The notes beneath the pieces are model-generated. The model was not told the origin of the DNA and made no database searches. It worked only from the letters and a program-made list of their open reading frames with translations. From Chloroflexota bacterium (GTDB lineage: Bacteria; Chloroflexota; Dehalococcoidia; JABGRK01), in contig JABGRK010000017.1 in NCBI GenBank assembly GCA_018648325.1, positions 1-64,000 on the forward strand: DNA of 64,000 nt. Direction: 5' to 3'. Both the position numbers and the translations under genes were made by a program. Positions 16,892-27,457 of the stretch are shown here, piece after piece. How positions within the stretch are numbered: the stretch's first letter is position 1; the number at the start of each line of letters is the position of its first letter.

Positions 16892-17140
16892 TTATTTCTG
16901 CTGCTGTGATGCGCCAGCTTCTGTGACCTCGTTAAATACAGCCATCATATGATTTAGCGTTTGTTTTAGCGCTGACGCTTTTATCAGTGCAATTCCCTGT
17001 CCCCCCGGATGAGCTATGACAAGCAATTTTTCTGACACATTAATATCAAAGTCCCGCCTTGCTTCTGCGGGTATGGCTATTTGCCCTCTTTCGCTTACCG
17101 TAGCGGTTCCATAGAATTTTGCCTGATCTGGCTGTTGCAT
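16892..17140 (-). CDS. AbrB/SpoVT-family transcriptional regulator (82 aa)
   Basis: ATVSERGQIAIPAEARRDFDIN motif. Confidence 0.85.
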   Translation of the reverse strand: MQQPDQAKFYGTATVSERGQIAIPAEARRDFDINVSEKLLVIAHPGGQGIALIKASALKQTLNHMMAVFNEVTEAGASQQQK

Positions 17141-17271
17141 ATGATTACTCCATCTTGAAAATCTTACTTACAAGATAAGTATGCCACATGAATGTAAACC
17201 CTTTCAAGCGGTGGCTTAAAGCACTCCATGTAATCTATAATATAGTGTAGAACAGGGCAAATAGGAGAGTA

Positions 17272-18111
17272 ATGAAGGCTGTTAAGGCGTGTTATGAGTG
17301 CTTAAAGAGGTTGGCGTGCCAGGCTGTTGATTTGGCGGCTGTCAGCGAGGATGCAAAACGGCGGGCACAAGCGGTGGCCATAGCTGTTCTGGATAATAGC
17401 TTTTCGCTGGATGAAATGACTATTGTTATTGCCTCAAGGATTCATCATGTAATCAAAACCATAACCAGCAACCCCGATCCCTATCGTGAAATGAAGAACA
17501 GGGAAGTTGAACTTGCTAGCCAGTGGCATCGTGAAATAGGATCGGGACATGAGGATGACTATGACACCTGTTTGAGGCTGGCTGCACTGGGCAATACGAT
17601 CGATTTTTTCAAGCCGTATGATGTGCTGGTTGAAGAACTGAAAAGGCCGGTACAGTTCACTATCGATCACTCTCGGAAGTTTGAGGAAATGCTCAAGCAG
17701 GGAGGGAACCTGTTGTATCTGGCGGATAACGCCGGAGAGGCGTTTTTCGATCTGCATTTCGTCAAGCTGCTCAGCAGATGGTGCAACGTGACTTACGTTG
17801 TAAAGGAAAAGCCTGTTCAAAACGATATCACGATGGATGATCTTAAAAGGGCTGGTCTTGAGAGTGAGTTTGGCAGGATTATCACGACTGGAACAGCTAC
17901 CCCGGGTATAGATTTTAAAGTTGCCTCGCCTGAGTTCACACACGAATATGAGACTGCCGATCTTGTTTTTGCCAAGGGTATGGGTTATTGGGAAAGCCTT
18001 TCAGAACTGCCTGCTGTCGGAAGGGTGTTCCACTGCCTGATGACGAAGTGCCAGCCGGTGTCCGATTCTCTTGGAGTTCCCCTAAACAGTTATGTGTCCA
18101 TGCTCAGATAA
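17272..18111 (+). CDS. DUF89/ARMT1-like damage-control phosphatase family protein (279 aa)
   Basis: LYLADNAGEAFFDLHFVKLL and FAKGMGYWESLSE motifs. Confidence 0.8.
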   Translation: MKAVKACYECLKRLACQAVDLAAVSEDAKRRAQAVAIAVLDNSFSLDEMTIVIASRIHHVIKTITSNPDPYREMKNREVELASQWHREIGSGHEDDYDTCLRLAALGNTIDFFKPYDVLVEELKRPVQFTIDHSRKFEEMLKQGGNLLYLADNAGEAFFDLHFVKLLSRWCNVTYVVKEKPVQNDITMDDLKRAGLESEFGRIITTGTATPGIDFKVASPEFTHEYETADLVFAKGMGYWESLSELPAVGRVFHCLMTKCQPVSDSLGVPLNSYVSMLR

Positions 18112-18663
18112 TTAGCCTTTTATTGCTTTGCTCAGAGACGTTTTATAGGCTTCGGCGGCTGATAACCCAAAAGCAACAATTACCACCTCTCTCAGCGATG
18201 ATACGAACGTATTGATGAAGGAAATGATGGCCTTAATAGCAACCATTGCTGCCTGCTGGAGGGGATACCTGTAAGCCCCCGTGCTGATTGATGGGAAAGA
18301 GATGCTGGCAAGGTTATGTGAAGCGGCCAGCTCAAGGCTTTTAGTGTAGGCACTTGCAAGCAGGTCCGCCTCGTTGTTGTTGCCGCCACCCCATATCGGG
18401 CCAACAGTATGTATTACATGTCTGGCAAGGAGATTGCCGCCGCTTGTTATGACTGCCTGACCTGTGGGCAGTCGCCCTTGAAGTGCCACTATCTTTTTAC
18501 ACTCGGCTAAAATTGCCGACCCACCCGCCCTGTGAATGGCCCCGTCCACACCGCCTCCGCCCATCAGGCTGGAATTTGCGGCATTGACTATTGCGTCGGT
18601 ACTTTGCTTGGTGATGTCGTCTTGAATTACGCGGATTATCGTTTGGTTAATTATGGCTTCCAT
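18112..18663 (-). CDS. Macro domain protein (O-acetyl-ADP-ribose deacetylase-like)
   Basis: DAIVNAANSSLMGGGGVDGAIHRAGG, VIHTVGPIWGGG, SFPSISTGAYRYP. Confidence 0.95.
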   Translation of the reverse strand: MEAIINQTIIRVIQDDITKQSTDAIVNAANSSLMGGGGVDGAIHRAGGSAILAECKKIVALQGRLPTGQAVITSGGNLLARHVIHTVGPIWGGGNNNEADLLASAYTKSLELAASHNLASISFPSISTGAYRYPLQQAAMVAIKAIISFINTFVSSLREVVIVAFGLSAAEAYKTSLSKAIKG

Positions 18664-18698
18664 TAATTGCCTCCATGGAAGGGAATATTAGGGGTGTT

Positions 18699-19187
18699 TT
18701 ATTCGAGGATGGTGGTTCCGCTTTTGCCACCGCTTTTACTAGCCAACCGTACATTCTCTATTCTCATGCCACGGTCTACGGCCTTGCACATGTCATATAT
18801 AGTAAGCGCGGCAACCGATACGGCCGTCACGGCCTCCATCTCAACGCCGGTTTTACCCGTGCATTTAACGGTGGCTGTGATTTCTACTGAGTCGGGGTTT
18901 TTCATATCGAAATCCATGGAAACAGAGTCAATTATAATGGGGTGGCACATTGGTATGAGCTGCGGTGTCTGTTTGGCGGCGCTGATTCCGGCTACCTGCG
19001 CTACAGCAAGCACGTCGCCTTTTTTAACCTGCCCTGTTTTTATCAGATCGAAAGTAGAAGGCTGCATTTTTACCAGTGCTCTGGCAACTGCAACTCTCTC
19101 GGTTTCACTTTTGCCGGTTACATCCACCATGCGTGCACGACCGGACTTGTCGAGGTGGGTGAGTTTGTTTTCTTGTGACTGGGTCAT
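18699..19187 (-). CDS. moaC: Cyclic pyranopterin monophosphate synthase
   Basis: [35 protein letters not shown]. Confidence 0.96.
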   Translation of the reverse strand: MTQSQENKLTHLDKSGRARMVDVTGKSETERVAVARALVKMQPSTFDLIKTGQVKKGDVLAVAQVAGISAAKQTPQLIPMCHPIIIDSVSMDFDMKNPDSVEITATVKCTGKTGVEMEAVTAVSVAALTIYDMCKAVDRGMRIENVRLASKSGGKSGTTILE

Positions 19188-19189
19188 AA

Positions 19190-20173
19190 TTATCCCCCAA
19201 TCTGGGCCATATTGCGTTTTTTGGGCTTGGAGCCATTTACCAGTTCATGGCCTTTGGGCTTATTTGCCACAGCTTGCTCAATAAAGTTTTTCAGATCATC
19301 GCCTGTGGCCCCATTGCGTAATGGTTCTCGCAGGTCTATCTCGTTGTCCGATAGCAGGCATGGCCTTAGTTTTCCATCGGCTGTTAGCCTGAGTCTATTG
19401 CAGGACATGCATATGTGCTCTGTTACTGAGCTGATAAACCCGACTGTGCCTTTTGCGTTTGGGAATTTGAAGTATCTGGCCGGGCCATGTCCGGTTTGAT
19501 CGAAAACCGGCGTAAGCTCACCCGTCGCTCTGACACGCTGCTCTATTTCGGTTCGCGGCATGAACCACTTGTTTGCCGCCTGATTTCCCTCAAATGGCAT
19601 AAGTTCTATAAATCGCACATGCCAGCTTTTTTCTATGGTTATCTTCGCGAAGTCCGCTATCTCGTCGTCATTTACCCCGCGCATGGCCACAACATTTATT
19701 TTGATCGGCTCAAGCCCTGCTTTGTGTGCTGCCCTGATACCGGCAAAGGCCTCTGAAAGTGCGCCTATGCGTGTAATGCTTCTGAACTTGTCCTTTTGCA
19801 GGCTGTCCAGGCTGATGTTTACCCTCTTGAGCCCGGCTTCTTTTAGTTGTACGGCATATTTCTCAAGTAATATTGCATTTGTGGTAAGAGCCAGGTCATC
19901 AATGCCCTCTATGGCTGCCAGCATTTTTACCAGTTCTATTATATCCAGCCGCACCAGAGGTTCCCCACCGGTAAGACGGATCTTAGTTATTCCTGCCGAC
20001 GCTGCTGCTGTGGCAATGGAGCGTATTTCTTCAAAGCTTAGCATCTGGTTATGGGGCGCCAGTGGTACACCCTCATCAGGCATGCAGTAGGTACAGCGAA
20101 GGTTGCATCGGTCGGTAACCGAAATGCGAAGGTAGTTTATAGGGCGTTGGAAAGAATCAGATAGTCCGGTCAT
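19190..20173 (-). CDS. moaA: GTP 3',8-cyclase
   Basis: Radical [17 protein letters not shown]-terminal cluster [19 protein letters not shown]; terminal GG. Confidence 0.97.
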   Translation of the reverse strand: MTGLSDSFQRPINYLRISVTDRCNLRCTYCMPDEGVPLAPHNQMLSFEEIRSIATAAASAGITKIRLTGGEPLVRLDIIELVKMLAAIEGIDDLALTTNAILLEKYAVQLKEAGLKRVNISLDSLQKDKFRSITRIGALSEAFAGIRAAHKAGLEPIKINVVAMRGVNDDEIADFAKITIEKSWHVRFIELMPFEGNQAANKWFMPRTEIEQRVRATGELTPVFDQTGHGPARYFKFPNAKGTVGFISSVTEHICMSCNRLRLTADGKLRPCLLSDNEIDLREPLRNGATGDDLKNFIEQAVANKPKGHELVNGSKPKKRNMAQIGG

Positions 20174-20251
20174 TCTTTACACTTCCTAGTTGTATATTAT
20201 ACGGTATACGCTGCGGTGTGTAAAAGGCATGTTAACGAGGTCGTGTTACTG

Positions 20252-20842
20252 CTACTGGCAAAGATTCATCAGCACGTCGCGTGCTTTTTGGGCAGCTTGT
20301 CCTCGATGACTGATGGAGTTTTTTTCTTCAGAGGTGAGCTCGGCCATCGTTTTGTCGAAATTGGGAACGTAAAAAACGGGGTCGTAGCCGAATCCGCTTG
20401 TGCCTTTGGGCTCAAACGTTATCAGGCCTTCGCATGCACCATCGCACAGTTCTATTTTACCGTCGGGCAGCGCTATGGCAATAACACACCTGAAGCGGGC
20501 GGTTCGCTTTTCCCACGGGACGTCTTTAAGCTTGGACAGCAGGTAATCGAGCCTTTCTGTGTCCGAGGCATCTTCACCTGCATAACGTGCTGAGAGCACA
20601 CCGGGCTGACCACCAAGTGCATCTACTTCCAGGCCTGAATCATCAGCCAAGCTCATCAGTCCGCTTATGGATTGATATCCGTTTGCCTTGAGGATGGCGT
20701 TTTGCTCAAAAGTAGTACCCGTTTCTTCGATCTGCGTCGAAATGCCCACCTGTGCAAGCGACACGAGCTGACACGAAATACCGGCAAGGAGGGAGTAGTA
20801 CTCTCTCACTTTGCCGGTATTATTAGTTGCTATTAACAGATG
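20252..20842 (-). CDS. rdgB: XTP/dITP diphosphatase, RdgB/HAM1 family (start uncertain)
   Basis: ADDSGLEVDALGGQPGVLSARYAG, FGYDPVF, SHRGQA; the conserved N-terminus LLIATNNTGKVREYY extends upstream of the GTG at 20809. Confidence 0.92.
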   Translation of the reverse strand, partial: HLLIATNNTGKVREYYSLLAGISCQLVSLAQVGISTQIEETGTTFEQNAILKANGYQSISGLMSLADDSGLEVDALGGQPGVLSARYAGEDASDTERLDYLLSKLKDVPWEKRTARFRCVIAIALPDGKIELCDGACEGLITFEPKGTSGFGYDPVFYVPNFDKTMAELTSEEKNSISHRGQAAQKARDVLMNLCQ

Positions 20843-20843
20843 C

Positions 20844-21938
20844 TTAGATATCTTTGAATCTACCTTCCAGTTTTTTGCTTACCGAAGGCATTGTTGTGTA
20901 TTCCATTTCTTCCAGTGGAAGACGGTGTGGCTCAAATGGGCCGTGCCTTCTCATGTATTCACCGGCTACATTGGCCTGCTCACGTGCCGGATCGAAACTG
21001 GGATCGTCGAACATATCAACCGGACCAACCAGTTTACCTTCAGCAAGCTGGAAGCCAGCTGCTATGACTCTAGGAGGACCGTCGAATCTGCTGGGATTGG
21101 CATCGGCCAGAGCGACAGGCATAAGAGGTCCATGATGGGAACCCCTCATCCAGCCTTCTACCAGTGCCGGGAAAGCGAACGGCTCTAGGACTTCTCCTAC
21201 TGCCGGGAATTGTCCCTGGCAGCGTACTATGCATACCGGATCGTCTTTACCCACATATTTGCCGGCAATAAGCGACAACTTCTGGGTAGATGATACAGCA
21301 GCAATTTCGCCGGACGGGCGATGATATACTGCCTTTACTGCATATCGGGAAGGTGCGCCCATGAAGACCAGCATGTCGTAAATTTCTTCCGGAGAGCTGA
21401 GCATTATTTTCTTGCTCTCTTTTACGTCATGAATCTCGAAGGTATAGCCTTGATGCATTTTTTCTGAAATTACCAGCCCGATAGTATTGAACGGGTCGGC
21501 GAACATTTTGTACAGAGGCATGTTCCAGGCACCGGACGATGTTTTATCTGCCATGTAGATAATTATCGGCTCGGCAACCCTCTCCTCAAATTCCATCTCG
21601 GCCACTCCAGGCCCCATGCCCTTTATGTTTCCTGAGTAGGAATCTGATAGCAGGTCCTGTCCTGCACCGTAAAGTTTTAGCTGTTTGGCAATCTCGGTGC
21701 AATCGATAAATGTATCCCATGCCAATTTATTGATTTTGTCGTTTTCTTCTCCCAGCGTGTGGGTCATTATCAGTTGCAGGTCATCACCGCACTTGGTGAC
21801 GTGATAGTCTATGAGCATTCCATCTTTTTTGGCCTTGGCCATGCATTCGTTGCCCTTTGTCATAAGGTCTGGATGCATGCTGGAATGTCCAACATATCCA
21901 CCGATATCTGCCTTGATTACGCTTAAAGTTACCACCAA
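20844..21938 (-). CDS. fbp: Fructose-1,6-bisphosphate aldolase/phosphatase (archaeal-type, bifunctional)
   Basis: LSVIKADIGGYVGHSSMHPDLM and C-terminal EYMRRHGPFEPHRLPLEEMEYTT. Confidence 0.93.
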   Translation of the reverse strand: MVVTLSVIKADIGGYVGHSSMHPDLMTKGNECMAKAKKDGMLIDYHVTKCGDDLQLIMTHTLGEENDKINKLAWDTFIDCTEIAKQLKLYGAGQDLLSDSYSGNIKGMGPGVAEMEFEERVAEPIIIYMADKTSSGAWNMPLYKMFADPFNTIGLVISEKMHQGYTFEIHDVKESKKIMLSSPEEIYDMLVFMGAPSRYAVKAVYHRPSGEIAAVSSTQKLSLIAGKYVGKDDPVCIVRCQGQFPAVGEVLEPFAFPALVEGWMRGSHHGPLMPVALADANPSRFDGPPRVIAAGFQLAEGKLVGPVDMFDDPSFDPAREQANVAGEYMRRHGPFEPHRLPLEEMEYTTMPSVSKKLEGRFKDI

Positions 21939-21992
21939 AATCCCCCTTTTATTTATACTACTATAATACCATATTTGAAGAATCTATATTAG

Positions 21993-22481
21993 TTAAAATG
22001 AAGATTCTCGGACCGCTTTAATAAACTCTCTTGCATCAATTGCTTTAACGCCATCGATTCTCCATCTGGACGCTATTTCATCTGTAATTCCTGCTGCGAT
22101 AAATTGATAAAACGCCGTTTTAATAATGAATCCCAGCAGTACCAGTAGAAACGCCAGTCCAATGGCGCCATAACAGACATAGTTGTAATTCGGCTGCAGG
22201 TTTATAACCCAGCTATCATCTGCCATGAAAAAAGCAACTGCCCGGGCCAGCAGGCCGATTGCCATTAATATGAACCCTATCTTAATCAAGCCTCTTTTAG
22301 CTACGCTGACAAGAGAAATCGATGTCACGTGGCTGCAAAGCAGGTCGTCCATTTCCTCGCGTGTTCGTGTTTGCATATGCCTTATTATGCGTTTGTTGGT
22401 AACGTAGTATTTAACGCCGCGGGAGCAAGAGATTTTCTCTATAATATCTTCGGTGCCGGTTAGATGGTCTTCTACAGACAT
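21993..22481 (-). CDS. PH-domain-like membrane protein (162 aa)
   Basis: KYYVTNKRIIRH motif plus two TM segments. Confidence 0.5.
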   Translation of the reverse strand: MSVEDHLTGTEDIIEKISCSRGVKYYVTNKRIIRHMQTRTREEMDDLLCSHVTSISLVSVAKRGLIKIGFILMAIGLLARAVAFFMADDSWVINLQPNYNYVCYGAIGLAFLLVLLGFIIKTAFYQFIAAGITDEIASRWRIDGVKAIDAREFIKAVRESSF

Positions 22482-22498
22482 TTTGCTAGCACCTCCTT

Positions 22499-23068
22499 TT
22501 AGTAATCAATCCCTTTTTTTGCGCCCTCTCCCCGGGCATAAGGATGTTTTATCTCAAGCATTTCGGTAACTAGGTCCGCTCGCTCAATCAGCTTTTGATC
22601 TGCATAGCGGCCAGTGAGGATGATATCGACATTTGCTGGTTTGTTGTCGATCAGGTTTATGACTGTTTCTACCTCCAGTAAGTTCCAGGCGACGGCCACA
22701 TTTATCTCATCCAGTATTACCAGTCCATAGTTGCCGCCAAGTGCAGCCTCTTTAGCTGCCAGAAGGGATTTTTGGGCTTCCTGCCTGTCTTCAGGCGTAA
22801 CATTTTCAGGATCCACAAATCCCTTCCTGCCGAATTTGGAGAACGTAATGTTAGGCAGCTTTGACATAGCAATCTGCTCGCCATAAGGGCTCTCGCCCTT
22901 CATGAAATAAGCTACATGCACCTTTTTGCCATGCCCAAGGGCTCGCAGCGCGGCCCCCAGTGCTGCCGTAGTCTTGCCTTTACCGTTGCCAGTATAGACT
23001 ATAATCAATCCATTACTCTCTGCTCCAGGCAAGGAACAGCTCCTAAATAAGCGCCATAAGTTTAGCAA
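22499..23068 (-). CDS. cobO: Corrinoid adenosyltransferase, CobA/CobO family
   Basis: GLIIVYTGNGKGKTTAALGAALRALGHGKKV; LVILDEINVA; LTGRYA. Confidence 0.95.
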   Translation of the reverse strand: MLNLWRLFRSCSLPGAESNGLIIVYTGNGKGKTTAALGAALRALGHGKKVHVAYFMKGESPYGEQIAMSKLPNITFSKFGRKGFVDPENVTPEDRQEAQKSLLAAKEAALGGNYGLVILDEINVAVAWNLLEVETVINLIDNKPANVDIILTGRYADQKLIERADLVTEMLEIKHPYARGEGAKKGIDY

Positions 23069-23158
23069 TCAGCACATCTCTTGTCAAGGCAGATCACATT
23101 CAAAGATTGACCAGATTTGGATGAGCAGTTACAATTCATGAAATAAGGTTGTGGTTTT

Positions 23159-24148
23159 TTGCAATATCTCAATACATTTAAGAGTGCTTTGGCTGGTGGA
23201 TTAAAAAGGGTTGCCAGTTATTTGCAGTTGGCTATAAGTGAATTTCTGGATGATAACGGCTCACATTTGTCGGCCTCTATGTCGTATTATCTGCTATTTT
23301 CATTCATCCCCTTGCTGATGGCTTTTCTGGCTATTCTTCCTTCGGCTCTCGGCCTTGAAGCTAACGTAAAGGAGTGGTTCTTAAGGAACTTCCTGGATAC
23401 CCCACAAACTCGAGACGCCATTAATTTGATTTTTGATAATGTAAAGAGGGTACAAGCTTCCAATACTGTTTTAGCTGTTTTGGGTTTACTCTGGGGTGGA
23501 TCGGCCATATTCAATGTTATCAGGAAAACCTTAAACATTATTTGGGGGATAACCATACCCCGGCCGTTTTTCAGGGAGCGTCTGATGGAAGCTATTATGG
23601 TGGCGGTAGTAGGCGCTCTAATGCTGGTGTCTCTCTGGCTGACCATTGGGATTAATTTTATCAGCAATTACTCTGAACTTACCGGATTTGCAGACACTAT
23701 CAATCAGGGTATTCTTGGTTATCTTTTCCCCGGGACCATCATGTTTTTGATATTCATGTTCCTTTATCGTTTTGCTCCGTATGTGAAGCTTCGCTGGAAG
23801 GATGTATGGATTGAGGCACTGATTGTGGCGGTTGTTTTTGAGGCTATTAAGAATCTGTTTATCTTTTATGTAGGAAATTTCGAGACTGATAATTTCCTGG
23901 GCAGCACATTGGGAGCAGTATTTGCCACACTGCTCTGGGCCTATATTTCATCTGTAGTCTTCCTGTTCGGTGCCGAGGTGGCCTCGTTGCGCTTCAGGGG
24001 TGTAACAATCTGGGGCAGAGGCCCCATAGAAGCTCAAGAGGGTCCGGTCCCCACGTTTATTCAGGAGTTAAAAGACCAGAAAAAGAATGCCATGGAAAAC
24101 CAAGACCAAGAGTTGCTTGATCACACCGATGCAGATAAAAGCCAGTAG
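23159..24148 (+). CDS. YihY/virulence factor BrkB family membrane protein
   Basis: LSASMSYYLLFSFIPLLMAFLAI; six TM segments; TLGAVFATLLWAYISSVVFLFGAE. Confidence 0.92.
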   Translation: MQYLNTFKSALAGGLKRVASYLQLAISEFLDDNGSHLSASMSYYLLFSFIPLLMAFLAILPSALGLEANVKEWFLRNFLDTPQTRDAINLIFDNVKRVQASNTVLAVLGLLWGGSAIFNVIRKTLNIIWGITIPRPFFRERLMEAIMVAVVGALMLVSLWLTIGINFISNYSELTGFADTINQGILGYLFPGTIMFLIFMFLYRFAPYVKLRWKDVWIEALIVAVVFEAIKNLFIFYVGNFETDNFLGSTLGAVFATLLWAYISSVVFLFGAEVASLRFRGVTIWGRGPIEAQEGPVPTFIQELKDQKKNAMENQDQELLDHTDADKSQ

Positions 24149-24169
24149 CGTTCTGCCACATTCAGACGT

Positions 24170-27100
24170 TTATTTTTGCCGTTTCACCGCCAGTATAACC
24201 TCGGTGTCCTGTATCTTGTAGCTCTGAACGTACGCCTCTTCGCTTGGCGGCCCCGCATTTAACTCTGCAGACAGCGTTTCTTGTTTAACATAGTCGTTGT
24301 GCCCATCCATAACCCTTTTTACATCGTCATTGCCCTGATAATATGTAAGGATATGGTCGGCGATCTCAAAACCCGCTGACTTTCTCATATTCTGAATGCG
24401 ATGTACCAGTTCTCTGGCCATACCTTCATCGGCAAGCTCTTGCGAAACGTTGGTGGTAAGGGCCACAACCAGTTCGCCTTCGCTGGTAGTTGCGTATCCC
24501 TCTTTATCTATTACATCGTTTCCATCATCAATGAAGTCGATTGATTTTACGTTAAGCTCGTTTAACACCTGTGGCGCCAGCTTGATCAGCCCCTGTTGCA
24601 TTTCTTCAGACCTTATGTTCAGAATTACCTTGGCCAGCGGCTGACGTACCTTTATGCCAGCCTTGCTGCGAGCCGACCTGCCCAGGCTTGCCACCTTCAT
24701 GGCGGTCCGGGTGTGAACCGACAGTTTTTCATCTATCAGGCTCGTGTTTGCCTTGGGGAAGTCGGTCAGGTGCACACTTTCCGGTGCGTCTGTATCCAAA
24801 CTGAGAACCAGGTTTTGATATATTTCCTCGGCGATAAATGGCACGAAGGGAGCCATCAGTTTGGACAGTGTTACAAGGCACTCGTACAATGTCTCGTATG
24901 CCGCCAGTTTGTCCATGTCGCTTTCGCTCTTCCAGAATCGCCTTCTGCTTTGCCTGATGTACCAGTTGGACAGGGCGTCAACAAATCCCTCGGCTTTACG
25001 TCCGGCTGTTGTCGGGTCGTAGTTATCCAGCCCTTGTGTGATGTCATGGGTTAGCTGGTGCAGCTCAGATAGTATCCATTTGTCCAGATCAGATCGGTAC
25101 TGAGTAAAGGCTCCACCCTTGCCCGGCTCGAAATTATCTATATTGGCGTACATAACGAAGAATGAATACGTGTTCCACAGCGTCATCAGGAACTTGCGTG
25201 ATACCTCTTTTATGCCATCTTCAGCGAAGCGGCGCACGTTGCCCGGAGTGGTGGACGTATACATATACCAGCGCAGCGGGTCGGCACCGTACTTATCTAC
25301 CATAGCCCATGGCTCTACGATGTTTTTCTTGGATTTGCTCATCTTCTCGCCCTTGCTGTCCAGAATGAGCCCAAGGCAAATTACATTCCTGTAGCTAGGT
25401 TCGTCAAACAGTAGCGTTGAAATGGCGTGCAAGCTGTAGAACCAGCCCCGCGTTTGATCTACTGCCTCACAGATGAAATCGGCGGGGAAGCGCCCGTCCT
25501 GCCGAATGGTGTCGTTATCGAACGGATAATGCCATTGTGAAAGCGGCATAGCCCCTGAATCGAACCAGCAGTCGATAACCTCCGGCACGCGATGCATGGT
25601 GCCGCTGCACTGCTTGCAGCCGAAAGCGATATCGTCAACGTATGGCCGGTGTAGATCAAGCTCGTCCGTCAGCAGTTTCATTGCTCCGTCGGTTTGATCC
25701 AGCCTTTTGCCTTTTAGTTCCTGTGTTCCGCCCACGCATTCCTGAGCACCGCACACATCGCATTGCCACACAGGAAGCGGTGTGCCCCAATAACGTTCAC
25801 GCGATACAGCCCAGTCCACGTTGTTTTCCAGCCAGTCGCCGAAGCGCCCCTTTTTGATGTGTTCCGGATACCAGTTTATGCGCTCGTTGTTCTTAATAAG
25901 GGCGTCTTTTACGGCGGTGGTTTTTATATACCACGAGCTTTTGGCGTAGTACAGCAGCGGTGTGTTGCAGCGCCAGCAGAAGGGATAGGTGTGCTTGATG
26001 CGCTCGCTACGATAAAGCAGGTCTCTTTCCTGCAGGTCCGTGAGTATGCGGGGATCCGCACCCTTAACGAACTTACCTTTTATATCGCTGTCTTCTTCAA
26101 GCCAGGGAATCGATACCGTCATCTTGCCCGACAGGTCCACCGGCTGAATGAAATAGAGACCGTTTTGCTGCCCGGCTTGATAGTCTGCTTCACCAAAGGC
26201 GGGTGCTATGTGCACGATGCCTGTGCCGTCGTCCATGGTCACAAAGTCGCCGGGTATTACCGGATAAGTCCAGTCCTTCGGTTTATCGGAGCGTTTGACC
26301 TCTTCAAGGTTTGTTTTTGCGTCCGACGCGTCGCTAAAACGCATAACATCAAAGGAAACCTTTGCCGGGTTAAAAAGTGGCTCGTATTTAAGGCCGGCCA
26401 GTTGCTTGCCCGTAAGTGTTCCGGTGATTTCATATGGGTCGGTGATGGCCTCATCCAGTCTGGCTTTCGCCAGTATTAACTGTTCCTTTCGCTCGCCAAC
26501 TTCTACTTCTGCTATTACGTATTCGTCTGCGGCGGCAATGGCCAACGCGGTGTTGCCCGGCAGCGTCCATGGTGTGGTGGTCCATGCCAACAGGTATGCA
26601 GGCAAAAAGTTGCGTATGCCGGAAGAGGCCAGTTCTTCGATGCTATCCTTTGTCAGTTTAAATTTAACGAATACCGATGGATCGTCCGTATCCTCTTTAT
26701 ATCCCTGTGCAACCTCGTGCGAACTGAGCGAGGTGGAACAGCGCGGGCAGTGAGGTGTTACCCTGTATCCTTTATATATGTAGTTTTTGTCCCACAACTG
26801 TTTGAGTATCCACCAGCACGATTCAATGTAATCGTTGTCAAAAGTCATATAGGGGTGGTCAAGATCGGTCCAGTAACCGATGCGCTTGGTCAGATCGTTC
26901 CAGTCGTCAATATACTTCAGTACTCCCTCGCGGCACTTGGCGTTGAACTCGGCCACACCGTAAGCTTCAATGTCCGGCTTGCTTTTAAGACCCAGCTCTT
27001 TTTCAACCTCAAGCTCTACCGGCAATCCGTGGGTGTCCCAACCTGCCTTACGCGGGGTATAGTACCCCTGCATTGTTTTGTAGCGCGGCAGTATATCCTT

Positions 27101-27292
27101 AAATACTCGTGCCAGTACATGGTGAATACCGGGTTTTCCGTTGGCAGTCGGAGGTCCCTCAAAAATGGTGAACTGCTCGTTGCCTTCACGGCTTTCTACG
27201 CTCTTTTTGAAGATAGACTGGTCCTGCCAGAAGCGCAGTACCTCCTGCTCCATCTCCGGGTAATTCACCCTGCTGTTTACCGGCTTGAACAT
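24170..27292 (-). CDS. ileS: Isoleucyl-tRNA synthetase
   Basis: GPPTANGKPGIHHVLARVFKD, KMSKSKKN, full-length 1040 aa. Confidence 0.98.
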   Translation of the reverse strand: MFKPVNSRVNYPEMEQEVLRFWQDQSIFKKSVESREGNEQFTIFEGPPTANGKPGIHHVLARVFKDILPRYKTMQGYYTPRKAGWDTHGLPVELEVEKELGLKSKPDIEAYGVAEFNAKCREGVLKYIDDWNDLTKRIGYWTDLDHPYMTFDNDYIESCWWILKQLWDKNYIYKGYRVTPHCPRCSTSLSSHEVAQGYKEDTDDPSVFVKFKLTKDSIEELASSGIRNFLPAYLLAWTTTPWTLPGNTALAIAAADEYVIAEVEVGERKEQLILAKARLDEAITDPYEITGTLTGKQLAGLKYEPLFNPAKVSFDVMRFSDASDAKTNLEEVKRSDKPKDWTYPVIPGDFVTMDDGTGIVHIAPAFGEADYQAGQQNGLYFIQPVDLSGKMTVSIPWLEEDSDIKGKFVKGADPRILTDLQERDLLYRSERIKHTYPFCWRCNTPLLYYAKSSWYIKTTAVKDALIKNNERINWYPEHIKKGRFGDWLENNVDWAVSRERYWGTPLPVWQCDVCGAQECVGGTQELKGKRLDQTDGAMKLLTDELDLHRPYVDDIAFGCKQCSGTMHRVPEVIDCWFDSGAMPLSQWHYPFDNDTIRQDGRFPADFICEAVDQTRGWFYSLHAISTLLFDEPSYRNVICLGLILDSKGEKMSKSKKNIVEPWAMVDKYGADPLRWYMYTSTTPGNVRRFAEDGIKEVSRKFLMTLWNTYSFFVMYANIDNFEPGKGGAFTQYRSDLDKWILSELHQLTHDITQGLDNYDPTTAGRKAEGFVDALSNWYIRQSRRRFWKSESDMDKLAAYETLYECLVTLSKLMAPFVPFIAEEIYQNLVLSLDTDAPESVHLTDFPKANTSLIDEKLSVHTRTAMKVASLGRSARSKAGIKVRQPLAKVILNIRSEEMQQGLIKLAPQVLNELNVKSIDFIDDGNDVIDKEGYATTSEGELVVALTTNVSQELADEGMARELVHRIQNMRKSAGFEIADHILTYYQGNDDVKRVMDGHNDYVKQETLSAELNAGPPSEEAYVQSYKIQDTEVILAVKRQK

Positions 27293-27457
27293 TTAGTTAG
27301 TGCCCTTTCCATGAGTAACGACTTTTTTTGTGTATTCTTCCTTATTTATAGGGGAAGACGCATGCGTAAAAGCACACGTTTGTTATTATACCATCCTTAA
27401 ATCTCATATAGAAGGTGGCTTGATTAAGTTTGCACCTTTCCTGTACACTTTACTGCC

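Noticed and set aside
25763-26479. Plus-strand 238-aa ORF (and neighbours 26717-27400, 24596-25054).
   Set aside because: Antisense shadows of ileS with low-complexity composition and no domain.
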